Origin: Rhodohalobacter mucosus
GTDB lineage: Bacteria > Bacteroidota > Rhodothermia > Balneolales > Balneolaceae
Assembly: GCF_003150675.1 (NCBI RefSeq)
Contig: NZ_QGGB01000010.1
Span: forward strand, 1 to 64,000
Direction of reading: 5' to 3'
Length of the DNA stretch: 64,000 bases
Shown here piece after piece: positions 18,187 to 27,051 of the stretch. A model generated the notes under the pieces. It was given only the letters and a program-made list of their open reading frames with translations. It did not search any database and was not told the DNA's origin. The position numbers and the translations under genes were made by a program. The first letter of the stretch is position 1, and each line of letters begins with the position of its first letter.

Positions 18187-19352
18187 GTACGGATCTCTTT
18201 TCTGTCATTTTTTATATCCCGATCATACAACTTAATAATCTGTGAAAAAAGTTCTACTCCCGGGTCTATCAGCCGATCGTTGAAATCGTAGTTTTCGGAG
18301 TGCAGCGGCGGATGATTTAGTCCGGAGCCCACCCCGAACAAGGTAACAGGGCAATGCTCCCGGAATGCTCCAAAATCCTCACTCCATGGAAAAGGTTCCT
18401 CGATTTCCTGCACTTTCAACCCTGCCTGGGATGCGGCTTTTCGAACCCACTCCACACCCGCGGAATCATTTATAGTAGAGCTGAACGGCTCTCTGTGATT
18501 TACTTCAGTCTTGCCGTCAAACGATTCCGAAACCCGGTTAATGAGCTCCCCGAGATCTTCAAGTGCCTCATTCAACGCATCATCATGCGGCGATCTGAGG
18601 GTAAATCCGATTTTCGCATTTCCCGGACTAATACCAAATGCGCGCGCACCCATCCGGATGTAGGTGCAAACGGCTTTATTTAGGCTGTTTTTATTTCTGA
18701 AGCTGCGGAACAGCGCCTCCGCTTCCTCAATAAGTTCAGCGATATGCCCTGCCGGATTGATACCCTGCTCAGGATAGCCCGCATGGCTGGATTGCCCTCG
18801 GAATCCAACCTCCACTCCCGTCGATGCCGATGCAAATACTCCTTCCCTGAGGACGACGCATTTTTCCGGATATCCAGGGAGGTTGTGCAGCGCAAATGCG
18901 TGGCTGATTTTCAGGCTGCTAAACCGTGAGTCTGAGAGAACCCGGCCTGCGCCCCGTCCCGTTTCCTCTGCAGGCTGGAAGAGGATTAGGGTATTGATCC
19001 GGGAGGGGCGGTTTTCGGCAAGCCAACGTGCAAAACCCAGCAGAATCATCATGTGTCCGTCGTGGCCGCACCCGTGCATCACCCCATTAACGACTGACCT
19101 GTGCGGATGATCCGATCTTTCCTCTACAGCTATAGCGTCAAGTTCCGCTCTGAACATCAGTGTTTTCCGTGCAGAGCCCGTTGCATTAAATCTCGCCATT
19201 ATGCCGGCACCTCCCAATCCTGTCAGAAGTTCATCCGGATTCAGATCCTTCAGCCGCTGTTTGATGAATGCTGCCGTTTGTTCTTCATTTCCGGAAAGTT
19301 CAGGATGCTGATGGAGGTGCTTTCGAAGGTCAATAAGTTCCGGTTCAGTCAT
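18183..19352 (-). CDS. M20D-family amidohydrolase
   Basis: 389 residues of the M20D (IAA-amino acid hydrolase / N-acyl-amino-acid amidohydrolase) family. Visible are RKHLHQHPELSGNE, the metal site HGCGHDGH (93-100), FQPAEETGRGA with the catalytic Glu pair (129-130), HNLPG, and the terminal NHPPLHSENYDF. It is expected to be a cytosolic metalloenzyme hydrolysing N-acyl amino acids or small peptides. It is translationally coupled to alr, so the pair may deal with cell-wall-derived or imported amino-acid derivatives; the substrate is inference. Confidence 0.88.
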   Translation of the reverse strand: MTEPELIDLRKHLHQHPELSGNEEQTAAFIKQRLKDLNPDELLTGLGGAGIMARFNATGSARKTLMFRAELDAIAVEERSDHPHRSVVNGVMHGCGHDGHMMILLGFARWLAENRPSRINTLILFQPAEETGRGAGRVLSDSRFSSLKISHAFALHNLPGYPEKCVVLREGVFASASTGVEVGFRGQSSHAGYPEQGINPAGHIAELIEEAEALFRSFRNKNSLNKAVCTYIRMGARAFGISPGNAKIGFTLRSPHDDALNEALEDLGELINRVSESFDGKTEVNHREPFSSTINDSAGVEWVRKAASQAGLKVQEIEEPFPWSEDFGAFREHCPVTLFGVGSGLNHPPLHSENYDFNDRLIDPGVELFSQIIKLYDRDIKNDRKEIRT

Positions 19353-19467
19353 ACTTTCCTATTGCGTATTTCATGATGGCAAAGTAACTGAGTTTTGAAT
19401 CCAGATGCCAATTATGGCGAAATTCCTACGCTCATGCTATTCGGGATCCCGTTTTTTTTACAGACGG

Positions 19468-20067
19468 TCAGTAGACCGGGCCGAGAAAAATTCTGGGGTC
19501 CGGATATATTTTAAGTGCACGCTGCCTGTCATCCTCAGACACAACACCCGGCATATCCGCTTCACCCGGATCCTGGTAACTGAGCTGAAAATGAAGATGG
19601 GGTGGCCAGTTTCCATTCTCGGCCGGTTCACCCAGCCAGCCAACCGTGTCGCCGGCTAATAAGGCCTTGCCGGGAACCGATTTTTCCAGGCTTTGATATG
19701 ACAGGTGGCCGTAGAGGGCAAAGATTTCCTTCTCCTGAATCCTATGCTTCAGTACCACGGTTCCGCCATAATTGCCCTCGGACGCATGATTTGCAGTATA
19801 CACAACCTGCCCCTCGGCTATAGCAAATACCGTTTCTCCCGCAGGAGCCCAAAAATCAATGCCCATGTGGATATTCCGCAGGTTACCAAAATGCGCTGCC
19901 ACATACATGCCGGGCCGCTTTTCGTTGTATCCGCCTGCAGCTCGTCCACCCAGCTCAATAAACGAGGTGATTTGCACCGGGTCATACCCCTTCGACAGGT
20001 CAAGGGCTTCACACTCTTGATGATGGGCAATGACCGGATGAATTGACGTTTTTTTTATGAAATCCAT
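19468..20067 (-). CDS. M23-family peptidase-like protein
   Basis: 199 residues with an M23 (LytM-like) domain over roughly residues 65-165. Metal and catalytic residues are all present: HMGID (H67, D71), LYGHLS (H121) and PPHLHF (H157, H159). There is no signal peptide or membrane segment, which is odd for a peptidoglycan endopeptidase and suggests either a cytosolic role, non-classical export or a mis-set start. It is on the same strand as alr and the M20 gene, 115 bases upstream of the latter. Confidence 0.85.
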   Translation of the reverse strand: MDFIKKTSIHPVIAHHQECEALDLSKGYDPVQITSFIELGGRAAGGYNEKRPGMYVAAHFGNLRNIHMGIDFWAPAGETVFAIAEGQVVYTANHASEGNYGGTVVLKHRIQEKEIFALYGHLSYQSLEKSVPGKALLAGDTVGWLGEPAENGNWPPHLHFQLSYQDPGEADMPGVVSEDDRQRALKIYPDPRIFLGPVY

Positions 20068-20431
20068 TACTCAGAAAAGATATGCGTGTACTCAATAAAG
20101 ATCCCGTAAAAATACCTTTCGTTCAACGTATGATTGTATTGACAAGTTTGTTCTTTTTTTCTGGCGTGATTCCTCTTGGGGCGACATATGAGTTTATTGA
20201 AGAGTGTCCTTCCGTCGGCTGACGGAGGGCAATGGGGAATGAATCGTGGTGAAACTAACGGCAAATTTTAAGTATTTGAGTCAAATCAACGCTCAGCCCC
20301 AAAGGAATCCCCTACATGACGGGCCATCCCCTCGACCCTTCTCCCATTGGGATTCTTACGGGAAAAGGGACCTTTCTATCCTTCGTTTCTATCCTTCGTT
20401 TTTAGAATTACCAAGGGTTCCCGCACATTCA
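20068..20431. other. 364-bp gap with a palindrome and short repeats
   Basis: It contains a near-perfect palindrome CCTTCCGTC-GGCT-GACGGAGGG (20208-20229) and a 12-base tandem duplication TTCTATCCTTCG x2 (~20376-20399). A related palindrome (CCTGTCCGTC...GACGGATAGG) occurs at 25245-25268. No gene is apparent. Confidence 0.5.
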
Positions 20432-21505
20432 TCACTCTTCTATCCTCTTTTCAATGTAGTCTGAGCTCATCAGGCCGAGTGCACCCATATACTTGAGTTT
20501 GAACCGGATCATATCGCCTACCTTGTAGTCATTCTCATTCGTCCCGACATCCAGAATTAGCATATCTGAGCTGGCATCCTGTATCTTTATGTTTTCATCA
20601 ACGGGAATCAGATAATCGGGCTGAATGTCGAGAACACCGATGTCGATGATTGCCCGGTAGGACGTTTTTCCATAGTCGTCCTCCGCAATTTGTGTTGTTT
20701 TACCCTGTGGGTTTACCCCCAGGTCGCCAGTCGGGACCATGGGCTTTTCCGAAATCTCAATAATCTGTGAATAGAGTTCCATAACCTGGTCACTCATCCC
20801 TTCAATCACGCCGTCTGTAAACAGGTTTTTCCCAAAAAAGAGTGCCTCTCCCACACGAAAGTGATTTACGCCCGTGGGAAGCTGATTGCGCAGAAGCAGT
20901 GGAATGGTAACTGTTGTACCCCCCGAAACCAGCGGAATCTTCTTTTTAAACCGCAGTTCAATGATCTGCTTGTAGAGAGCGAGCTGAATCAGCTTGTCGC
21001 CATCCGGCATCACTCCGTGAAGACAATTCAGGTTGGTTCCCAGTCCTACTACTTCAATGCCGGGCAGACGAAATACCTTTTCATAGAATTGAATCAGATC
21101 CTCACGCATCACTCCCTCCCGCAGGTCGCCCATTTCAATCATGATGATAACCTTGTGGACCCGCTCCTGTTTTACAGCTTCATCAGACAGCTCGTGAAGC
21201 GTGGAAAGCTCCGTATTGAGACTGATATCAGCGTACCGTACTACATCCGGCACGGCATCTTTCGGAGGAGGTTTGATGTAGATAGTAAGTGTATCGGGAT
21301 CGATCTCCTTGATGGTACGAAGGTTACTGATCCGGGAGTCATGTACTTCACCGATACCGAGTTCTATCACCTCATTCAAAAACGCACGGTTTCCGCACAG
21401 CAGTTTTGTGGTAATACCCCACTTCACGCCATGTTGTTTGAACAGCCCGTCAAGAAACTCGTAATTGTGACGAAGTTCGCTGCGATAAAGTTTTACGTAA
21501 GCCAT
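20432..21505 (-). CDS. alanine/ornithine racemase family PLP-dependent enzyme
   Basis: 357 residues, fold-type III. The N-terminal barrel carries the PLP lysine in WGITTKLLCGN (K34), followed by EVHDSRISNL, MIEMGDLREGV and the phosphate-binding region SGGTTVTIP and RVGEALFFG. This arrangement matches the ornithine racemase (Orr)/YhfX-like group rather than classical alanine racemase; the C-terminal domain is also of that type. It likely racemises an amino acid such as ornithine. It lies upstream of the GNAT and symporter genes' downstream end on the same strand, and a few kb from ornithine and lysine aminotransferases, which supports an ornithine/lysine link by inference. Confidence 0.8.
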   Translation of the reverse strand: MAYVKLYRSELRHNYEFLDGLFKQHGVKWGITTKLLCGNRAFLNEVIELGIGEVHDSRISNLRTIKEIDPDTLTIYIKPPPKDAVPDVVRYADISLNTELSTLHELSDEAVKQERVHKVIIMIEMGDLREGVMREDLIQFYEKVFRLPGIEVVGLGTNLNCLHGVMPDGDKLIQLALYKQIIELRFKKKIPLVSGGTTVTIPLLLRNQLPTGVNHFRVGEALFFGKNLFTDGVIEGMSDQVMELYSQIIEISEKPMVPTGDLGVNPQGKTTQIAEDDYGKTSYRAIIDIGVLDIQPDYLIPVDENIKIQDASSDMLILDVGTNENDYKVGDMIRFKLKYMGALGLMSSDYIEKRIEE

Positions 21506-21512
21506 ATTTCTT

Positions 21513-21640
21513 CAGTGTGTCAGGTGATCAGTGTGTCAGGGCTACAGTGTGTTAGAGTGTTAAAGTATTGGATTGTTAATGTTTTAAAATCTTTTTCATG
21601 ATTCACTGTCATACTGTTGGCACTGACATACTGATCACTG
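21513..21640. repeat. 16-base direct repeats and an imperfect inverted copy
   Basis: Three head-to-tail units start CAGTGTGT (21513, 21529, 21545). The far end of the gap (~21600-21640) contains their reverse complement (CACTGTCATACTGTTGG, CACTGACATACTGATCACTG), so the two ends can pair into a long imperfect hairpin in the 135-bp space between the racemase and GNAT genes. Confidence 0.6.
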
Positions 21641-22087
21641 TTATTTATGCAGCCTCATTTCAAGATATTTGTTTGTGAAACCGAATTTTTCGTAAAGAAA
21701 CCTGGCCGGATTATCCGGTTCAACGTGAAGCGCTATGTCGCCTCCGGTTGCTTCAATAACCTTTTTCATCAATTGTTTCCCTACCCCCTGGCCGCGGGTT
21801 TTGGAATGCACGGCGATATAGACCAGAATATGTTCAGGGATGTAGTCTCCCATGTTTGTGTCGTTGATAATTACAGCGCCCAGAATTTCATTGCCTTCAT
21901 GTGCAACAAGAACAAATCCATCCTGTCCCGGGCCATCTCCATAGGCGTACCCGATACACTTTAAAATTGCTTCCCGGGCATCACCGTATTGGTCCAGATG
22001 TTCGTGGAGAAAATCGGCAATCCGGTCTCTGGAAAAGCGTGGGGTACCATCTTTGTCGCTATCAATGATTGTATAAGAGATCGTCAT
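21641..22087 (-). CDS. GNAT-family N-acetyltransferase
   Basis: About 148 residues from the ATG at 22087; an upstream ATG at 22111 is also in frame. It has the GNAT fold with the acetyl-CoA loop KTRGQGVGKQL and the C-terminal PDNPARFLYEKFGF that is typical of small-molecule or amino-acid N-acetyltransferases. It sits between the symporter and racemase genes on the same strand, so all three probably form an operon dealing with one imported amino-acid-like compound. The substrate is not evident. Confidence 0.82.
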   Translation of the reverse strand: MTISYTIIDSDKDGTPRFSRDRIADFLHEHLDQYGDAREAILKCIGYAYGDGPGQDGFVLVAHEGNEILGAVIINDTNMGDYIPEHILVYIAVHSKTRGQGVGKQLMKKVIEATGGDIALHVEPDNPARFLYEKFGFTNKYLEMRLHK

Positions 22088-22147
22088 TTTTTTTTGATTT
22101 TTAATCTGCATTCAGTCTTCAGATAGCAGCTTAACACCTGTTATTTG

Positions 22148-23602
22148 TTATAAATTATCCTTCTTTGATTTACCGCCTGATCCGGTTGCCAGGCTGACTG
22201 CAGCAAACGAAAGTGCAGACGCAGTAATTCCGAAAACATTGGGATCCAACTCATAAGGTAACTCCACTCCCGAATATCGCAAAGCGATTGTTGTTGTTCC
22301 TCCTGCAAGCATTGCAGTCATTGCGCCTGCCGGGGTGCTCCTTTTCCAGAATAGTGCACCGATAACGGGCACAAAGAGTCCTGAAACCATAAAAGCATAG
22401 GAGTCGAGCATCAGGTTCAGCACGTTGGTCATGGCCGATGCAAGCAGTAACGCCAGAACACCGATCACCAGCGTGGCCACCTGTGAAATTGTAACAAAGC
22501 GGCTGCTATCCGGATCGAACGGTTTTATTCTGCCGATGATATCCGTTACAACGTTTCCGGATGAGGCCATCAAACAGCTGTCGGCAGTTGAGAGGATAGC
22601 GGAGAAATAGGCAGACATCATAATTCCCATCAAACCTACCGGTAAAACGGTTCTGAGAAGCATTGGCAATCCGGTTTCAGGATCTGTATCGGAAATATCA
22701 GCAGCTCCAAGGTACTCAAACATACCCTGGTCGGCGGCCACGCGTGCAAAAAGTCCCAGCAATACTCCGAGAAATGCCATCACGGGCCACTCAAAAAGAC
22801 CAGCCAGGTACCAGGCGCGCTTGGCTGTCTGTTCATCCTTGCATGCATAGATCCGCTGATACAATGTCATTCCCACAAACCAGATCGGAATAATAGTCAC
22901 CGCCCAATAGACCATATCCTGCCAGGAGATGTTGGACAGCGAGAGCATTTCAGGGGGAAGTGTAGCCCGGATCGCATCCAGTCCCCCGATCTCAAGGTAC
23001 GCTATGGGTAATCCGATAAATACCAGACCGAACATCAAAAGGGCCCACTGAACGGTATCGGTATAGATTACGGCCTTAAGCCCGCCCATAACCGTGTAAA
23101 TCACAGCCACTGCACCCATAATGTAAAGTGCAGTCTGCTGGTCCAGGTCTGCAAACGTACCGCTTGCAAGTTTTGCACCTGCAAGCATCTGAGAACTTGT
23201 GAAACCGGCATATCCTATGGCGGAGATTACGGCAGCCACCAATGCCACGTTCGGGCTGTAGTAATATTCAAAAAGCTGCGGGAAGGTGTAGGCGTTGTCG
23301 AATGCCTTGTTGCGCTTAACCTTGGGAATCAGAAAAACGGCTGCCAGCCACGCTCCGATCAATCCCGTAAAGAGCATCCAGGAACCGGAAATACCCATCA
23401 CAAAACCGAGTCCGCCCAGCCCGATGGAAAAACCGCCGCCTACGTCTGTAGCCACAACGGAGAGTCCCACATGGTAGTCTTTCATACTCCGCCCGCCTAC
23501 ATAGTAATCGTCGCCGCTTTTGTTCTTCCGAAAGAAGAAGTAGCCGAACGCAAGCAGACCGATGATGTATGCAACAAAAATGGTCAGGTCAACGGGATGC
23601 AT
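22148..23602 (-). CDS. sodium:solute symporter (SSS family)
   Basis: 484 residues with about 13 hydrophobic segments. SSS-family motifs include DYYVGGRSMKDYHVG near the N-terminus, the GGGFSIGLGGLGF helix, AVIYTVMGGLKAVIYTD and MSAYFSAILSTADSCLMASSG, which holds the sodium-site serines. It belongs to the amino acid/proline/pantothenate-like branch. First gene of a probable SSS-GNAT-racemase operon. Uptake of an amino acid or derivative is a reasonable inference. Confidence 0.92.
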   Translation of the reverse strand: MHPVDLTIFVAYIIGLLAFGYFFFRKNKSGDDYYVGGRSMKDYHVGLSVVATDVGGGFSIGLGGLGFVMGISGSWMLFTGLIGAWLAAVFLIPKVKRNKAFDNAYTFPQLFEYYYSPNVALVAAVISAIGYAGFTSSQMLAGAKLASGTFADLDQQTALYIMGAVAVIYTVMGGLKAVIYTDTVQWALLMFGLVFIGLPIAYLEIGGLDAIRATLPPEMLSLSNISWQDMVYWAVTIIPIWFVGMTLYQRIYACKDEQTAKRAWYLAGLFEWPVMAFLGVLLGLFARVAADQGMFEYLGAADISDTDPETGLPMLLRTVLPVGLMGIMMSAYFSAILSTADSCLMASSGNVVTDIIGRIKPFDPDSSRFVTISQVATLVIGVLALLLASAMTNVLNLMLDSYAFMVSGLFVPVIGALFWKRSTPAGAMTAMLAGGTTTIALRYSGVELPYELDPNVFGITASALSFAAVSLATGSGGKSKKDNL

Positions 23603-23904
23603 GGATCACCGTTTGGCTTTGAAGGGTTGCGCTGTCAAGGATGCTTTAATCGTCGAGCAGGATGTTTGTCTGCAGATGGCCCTGAGGTCTTGTTATGTTT
23701 TTAAGGTGCTTAAAGGTAAGGGGATAAGCGGGTAGCTTCAAATTTGATTGGGGTTGGTAATCTTCTGACAACTTTGGGAAAAGTTAAGGGAGGTTTTATT
23801 GAATTGAGTCGGCTGACGATTTTCCCGGAATTGGGTCCGTTGTGTTATGCCGTGGCGGGGATTGGTATTTATGTAAGTGATGGATTTAAACGAAGTGCTA
23901 GCTC
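23603..23904. other. 302-bp gap without a gene
   Basis: It should hold the promoter of the symporter operon at its left end. No hairpin terminator or repeat was seen. Confidence 0.4.
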
Positions 23905-24486
23905 CTAGCTTCGAACAAAATCCAGCAGGGGCTGATAATTATGTACATCGGCAGACCTTAGTGCCTTAATGTAAGCTGCCCTAACATCTCCTTTTTCAAT
24001 CAAATTGCCTGATCCCCAGGTGAAAGGTTCCTGATCGAGCACCTTCTGAAGCAGTACATCCGTCATCACTCTTGCATGTCGGCCGTTGCCATTTGGAAAC
24101 AAATGAATTTGAACCATTCTGTGATGAAAACGTGCTGCGATTTCATCCGGGGAGTAAGTTTCATAATCTATCCAGTAGCGAACATCACCCAACAGTTGTC
24201 TGAAATGTACTGGGATTTGTGCCCAATCTACACCGATATTTTTATCCGTCCGACGATATTCTCCTGCCCAAACCCATACCTTTCCGAACATCGCCTCATG
24301 AAGTTTTCGAATAAATTCCTCACTCAGATAATCTTTTCGGCGAGTACGATCCAGCCAACTGTAAGCATCGGTAATATTCCTTTGCTCCCATTCATTAAGC
24401 TCTTCCAGAGTACTTATATAGGGAATGAGAAGCCCTTCCTTCTCATTCTCATCAATCGGCGTTGCTCCATCCGGATAATCAAACAT
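23905..24486 (-). CDS. mobile mystery protein B (Fic/DOC family)
   Basis: 193 residues with a Fic domain. The active-site loop HLFPNGNGRHAR (128-139) matches the HxFx(D/E/N)GNGRxxR motif, with Asn in the place often held by Asp or Glu. WVWAGEYRRTDKNIG is the Fic substrate-flap region. Fic enzymes usually transfer AMP or related groups to target proteins. Length, context and the adjacent Xre gene match the mobile mystery A/B pair (TIGR02612/TIGR02613) found in variable genome regions. It starts directly after the stop of gene A (TAGATG), so they are co-translated. A toxin-like or regulatory role is inference. Confidence 0.88.
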   Translation of the reverse strand: MFDYPDGATPIDENEKEGLLIPYISTLEELNEWEQRNITDAYSWLDRTRRKDYLSEEFIRKLHEAMFGKVWVWAGEYRRTDKNIGVDWAQIPVHFRQLLGDVRYWIDYETYSPDEIAARFHHRMVQIHLFPNGNGRHARVMTDVLLQKVLDQEPFTWGSGNLIEKGDVRAAYIKALRSADVHNYQPLLDFVRS

Positions 24487-24951
24487 CTACTGATCCCAAA
24501 AGTTTTTTGGTTCTTCAAAAAGAATTTTATCCACCAGATCTTTCAGTGCTTCTTCATGCTCATCATCAGAGATTCCCTGAAGCTCCAACTTCATTGAATG
24601 ATCAATACGATTCAATCGTTTTTTGGCAATTTTCAAAGCCTGTTGACGCACCATTTCCTCAAGGTCTTGTTCCGGCACAAAAGCATAGACAAACTTCACC
24701 CCTAAGCCCTCAGCCATTTTCTTTAAAGTTGAGAGCTTTACATCACCATTGGCTTCAGCTTGCTCAATCCGGTAAACCCTTGCCCGGTCAAGGTCAACAC
24801 GACTACCTAATTCTTCTAATGTCATACCCAATCCTTCTCGGATAGCATTTATCCATCCACCTGAAGGCATTGTCATTCTCAGAAGAGGTTTAAGCTTCTT
24901 CAATTTCTTATCAAGCTGTTTGCGTATAAGCTTTTTATCCCAATAGTTCAT
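24487..24951 (-). CDS. mobile mystery protein A (Xre-family regulator)
   Basis: 154 residues. After a basic N-terminal helix (KLIRKQLDKKLKKLKPLLRM) comes a helix-turn-helix of the Xre type, GMTLEELGSRVDLDRARVYRIEQAEANGD, here quoted as its parts GMTLEELGSRVDLDRARVYR and IEQAEANGDVKLSTLKK. The C-terminal ~60 residues are helical and acidic. It is the partner of the Fic gene immediately downstream and probably represses the pair through the three palindromes just upstream of its start. Confidence 0.87.
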   Translation of the reverse strand: MNYWDKKLIRKQLDKKLKKLKPLLRMTMPSGGWINAIREGLGMTLEELGSRVDLDRARVYRIEQAEANGDVKLSTLKKMAEGLGVKFVYAFVPEQDLEEMVRQQALKIAKKRLNRIDHSMKLELQGISDDEHEEALKDLVDKILFEEPKNFWDQ

Positions 24952-24983
24952 AGTTGTACCTTCTCACTGATTTAAACCGAATT

Positions 24984-25066
24984 GTTGATATTTATAACAA
25001 CATAATATACGTTTCGTTGCTATTTATAACAACATGTTAAAGTCTTAGGTTGTCTTTTATGACAAC
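24984..25066. promoter_or_regulatory. three regularly spaced operator-like palindromes
   Basis: Three 18-base sites share GTTG-N10-CAAC: GTTGATATTTATAACAAC (24984-25001), GTTGCTATTTATAACAAC (25016-25033) and GTTGTCTTTTATGACAAC (25049-25066). Centres are 32 and 33 bases apart, about three helical turns, so bound dimers would lie on one face of the DNA. They are 33 to 115 bases upstream of the mobile mystery A start. Autoregulation by the Xre protein is inferred from position. Confidence 0.75.
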
Positions 25067-25194
25067 ATATGTTCATTTATGAAAGTAGTTAACTGTAGAT
25101 GGTATCAGATAGGAGCACAAGAATAGACGTTGATGCTGAGAGAGTTGACAGTGGAAAATGAAGAGTAAAGCATAACCTGAGTTGTACCCAAAAT

Positions 25195-25222
25195 AAAAAA
25201 GGCCGCTAAGAGCGGCCTTTTC
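25195..25222 (-). terminator. terminator downstream of the GIY-YIG gene
   Basis: Stem GGCCGCT / AGCGGCC with a 3-base loop, extended by A-T pairs, and a T-run on the minus strand (25200-25195). It directly follows the duplicated tRNA tail, mirroring the order tRNA-terminator at 25545-25661. Confidence 0.85.
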
Positions 25223-25244
25223 GTAGTGGCGGGGACAGGATTCG
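25223..25244 (-). repeat. duplicated 3' tail of the tRNA-fMet gene
   Basis: These 22 bases are identical to 25585-25606, which cover the discriminator base, the 3' acceptor strand and part of the T arm of tRNA-fMet plus four downstream bases. The two copies flank the GIY-YIG gene as direct repeats 362 bases apart. Just inside this copy is a palindrome CCTGTCCGTC-TACC-GACGGATAGG (25245-25268). Confidence 0.85.
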
Positions 25245-25282
25245 CCTGTCCGTCTACCGACGGATAGGAACCCGACAAGCTT

Positions 25283-25528
25283 TTAACTCAATAAATTGGC
25301 ACGAATCCAGCGACGGCCTACTGACGTTTTCAGCTGCTTCTCACGCTTTATCGCTTCAGACTTTGTGGCGTACTGCTCGGTATGAATTAACTTCCATGGG
25401 CGATATTTCACCGTCCAACCCTTAGTCCCCAGTTCATTGTGAGATTTCATCCGCTCGGTGAGATTACTTGTATGGCCAATGTATATCTTGTCATATTTGG
25501 ATGAATGCAATACGTAAACGGTGAACAT
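25283..25528 (-). CDS. small GIY-YIG nuclease-domain protein
   Basis: About 81 residues from the ATG at 25528, chosen because GGGAGAAGG lies just before it. The whole protein is a GIY-YIG domain of the UPF0213 type: VYVLHSSKYDKIYIGHTSNL (GIY-YIG strands), the conserved Arg in LTERMKSH, then WxxxY-like KYRPWKLIHTEQY and KREKQLKTSVGRRWI. Members are single-domain putative endonucleases of unknown role, related to intron and homing nucleases. It lies right after tRNA-fMet, between two copies of the tRNA 3' tail. Confidence 0.88.
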   Translation of the reverse strand: MFTVYVLHSSKYDKIYIGHTSNLTERMKSHNELGTKGWTVKYRPWKLIHTEQYATKSEAIKREKQLKTSVGRRWIRANLLS

Positions 25529-25544
25529 AACCTTCTCCCTCAAA

Positions 25545-25580
25545 TAAAAAAGGCTCAACCGCTTTGAGCAATCGAGCCTT
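25545..25580 (-). terminator. terminator downstream of tRNA-fMet
   Basis: Stem GGCTC (25552-25556) / GAGCC (25574-25578) with an alternative inner stem GCTCAA / TTGAGC, followed on the minus strand by a T-run (25551-25546). It ends the tRNA transcript 9 bases after the 3' end and overlaps the region just before the GIY-YIG start. Confidence 0.75.
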
Positions 25581-25588
25581 TTCTGTAG

Positions 25589-25661
<73 letters not shown>

Positions 25662-25788
25662 ATGAGACCCTAAATATACAATTATTTCGTTACGCAAGTC
25701 AAGTAAAGATTATTTGATTTGCAATCGATCGCCTCCCTGTTAATTCATATCTTTTTGAAAACCAGAGCTGTTAAAAAAGAACCCTGAC

Positions 25789-27051
25789 ATGCTATCCACA
25801 AAAGACGCCATTGCCCTTGAAAACCAGTACGGAGCCCATAATTATCACCCCCTTCCGGTCGTGCTGGCACGAGGTGAGGGAGTTTATGTCTGGGATCCGG
25901 AGGGAAACAGGTATTTTGATTTTCTGTCGGCCTACTCGGCTGTAAACCAGGGGCATTGCCACCCGCATATTATCGATGCGCTGAAGCAGCAGTCCGAAAC
26001 CCTTACCCTCACCTCTCGTGCATTCTATAACAATGTTCTGGGTGAGTTTGAAAAACTGGTGTGCGACACATTCGGGTTTGAGAATGTACTGCCCATGAAT
26101 ACGGGAGCAGAGGGCGTTGAGACCGCTATCAAAATCTGCCGCAAATGGGCGTATGAAAAAAAAGGAGTACCGGAAAATGAGGCAAAAATCGTTGTGTGCA
26201 GCAACAACTTTCACGGGCGGACCACTACCATTATCTCTTTTTCGGATGATTCCAATGCAAGGGATCATTTCGGCCCGTATACGCCCGGCTTCGTCAAAGT
26301 GCCCTATAATGATCTTCAAAAGCTGAATGAGGCACTTCAGGATGAAACAGTTGCAGGTTTTCTGGTTGAACCGATCCAGGGAGAAGCGGGTGTGAATGTA
26401 CCGGACGATGACTATCTCAGAAAAGCTGCAGAACTCTGTGGAAGGCACAATGTACTGTTGATAGCTGATGAAATCCAGACAGGCATAGCGCGTACGGGGA
26501 GCATGCTTGCGGTATGCGGCAACTGTACCTGCGAAGGTGCGTGTGAGCGCCGGGCCGATACCTATGTGCGTCCCGATCTGCTGATTCTCGGCAAAGCCCT
26601 GGCGGGTGGGGTGTATCCTGTATCTGCAGTTCTCGCCGACAAGGAGATCATGGATGTGATCAAACCGGGCCAGCACGGATCCACTTTCGGAGGAAATCCA
26701 CTCGGTGTACGTGTCGCCATTGCGGCACTGGAAGTGGTACGCGACGAAAATCTGATTCAAAATGCACGCAAACTGGGATCAATTTTCCGTTCTGAAATGA
26801 AGAAACTTCAGTCTGAGTGCTCCCTTGTAGCTACCGTTCGGGGAAAAGGGCTGCTTAACGCCGTAGAGATCAATGACTCACCGGACAGCTCAACTGCCTG
26901 GGATCTCTGCGTGAAACTGAAGGAAAACGGGTTACTGGCCAAACCCACGCACGGCAATATTATCCGCTTCGCTCCTCCCCTTGTGATGACGAAAGAACAG
27001 CTAATGGAGTGTATTTCGATAATCAGGAAAACGTTTCTGGAATGGGGGTAG
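25789..27051 (+). CDS. rocD: ornithine aminotransferase
   Basis: 420 residues, class III PLP aminotransferase converting ornithine to glutamate-5-semialdehyde. Visible are [14 protein letters not shown]-type [53 protein letters not shown], and the PLP lysine in [12 protein letters not shown] (K269). The start region [13 protein letters not shown] is typical of RocD. An insert before the PLP lysine carries four cysteines (C243, C246, C248, C252 in [10 protein letters not shown]), suggestive of a metal site. It is transcribed away from tRNA-fMet and lies upstream of the lysine aminotransferase. Confidence 0.92.
   Translation: MLSTKDAIALENQYGAHNYHPLPVVLARGEGVYVWDPEGNRYFDFLSAYSAVNQGHCHPHIIDALKQQSETLTLTSRAFYNNVLGEFEKLVCDTFGFENVLPMNTGAEGVETAIKICRKWAYEKKGVPENEAKIVVCSNNFHGRTTTIISFSDDSNARDHFGPYTPGFVKVPYNDLQKLNEALQDETVAGFLVEPIQGEAGVNVPDDDYLRKAAELCGRHNVLLIADEIQTGIARTGSMLAVCGNCTCEGACERRADTYVRPDLLILGKALAGGVYPVSAVLADKEIMDVIKPGQHGSTFGGNPLGVRVAIAALEVVRDENLIQNARKLGSIFRSEMKKLQSECSLVATVRGKGLLNAVEINDSPDSSTAWDLCVKLKENGLLAKPTHGNIIRFAPPLVMTKEQLMECISIIRKTFLEWG

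Noticed and set aside
24984-25066. Possible CRISPR array
   Set aside because: Only three repeats, palindromic, with spacers of 14-15 bases that resemble AT-rich promoter DNA; no cas genes. An operator array is the better reading.
25792-26760. 322-residue ORF on the minus strand
   Set aside because: It is antisense to rocD and has no recognisable domain.
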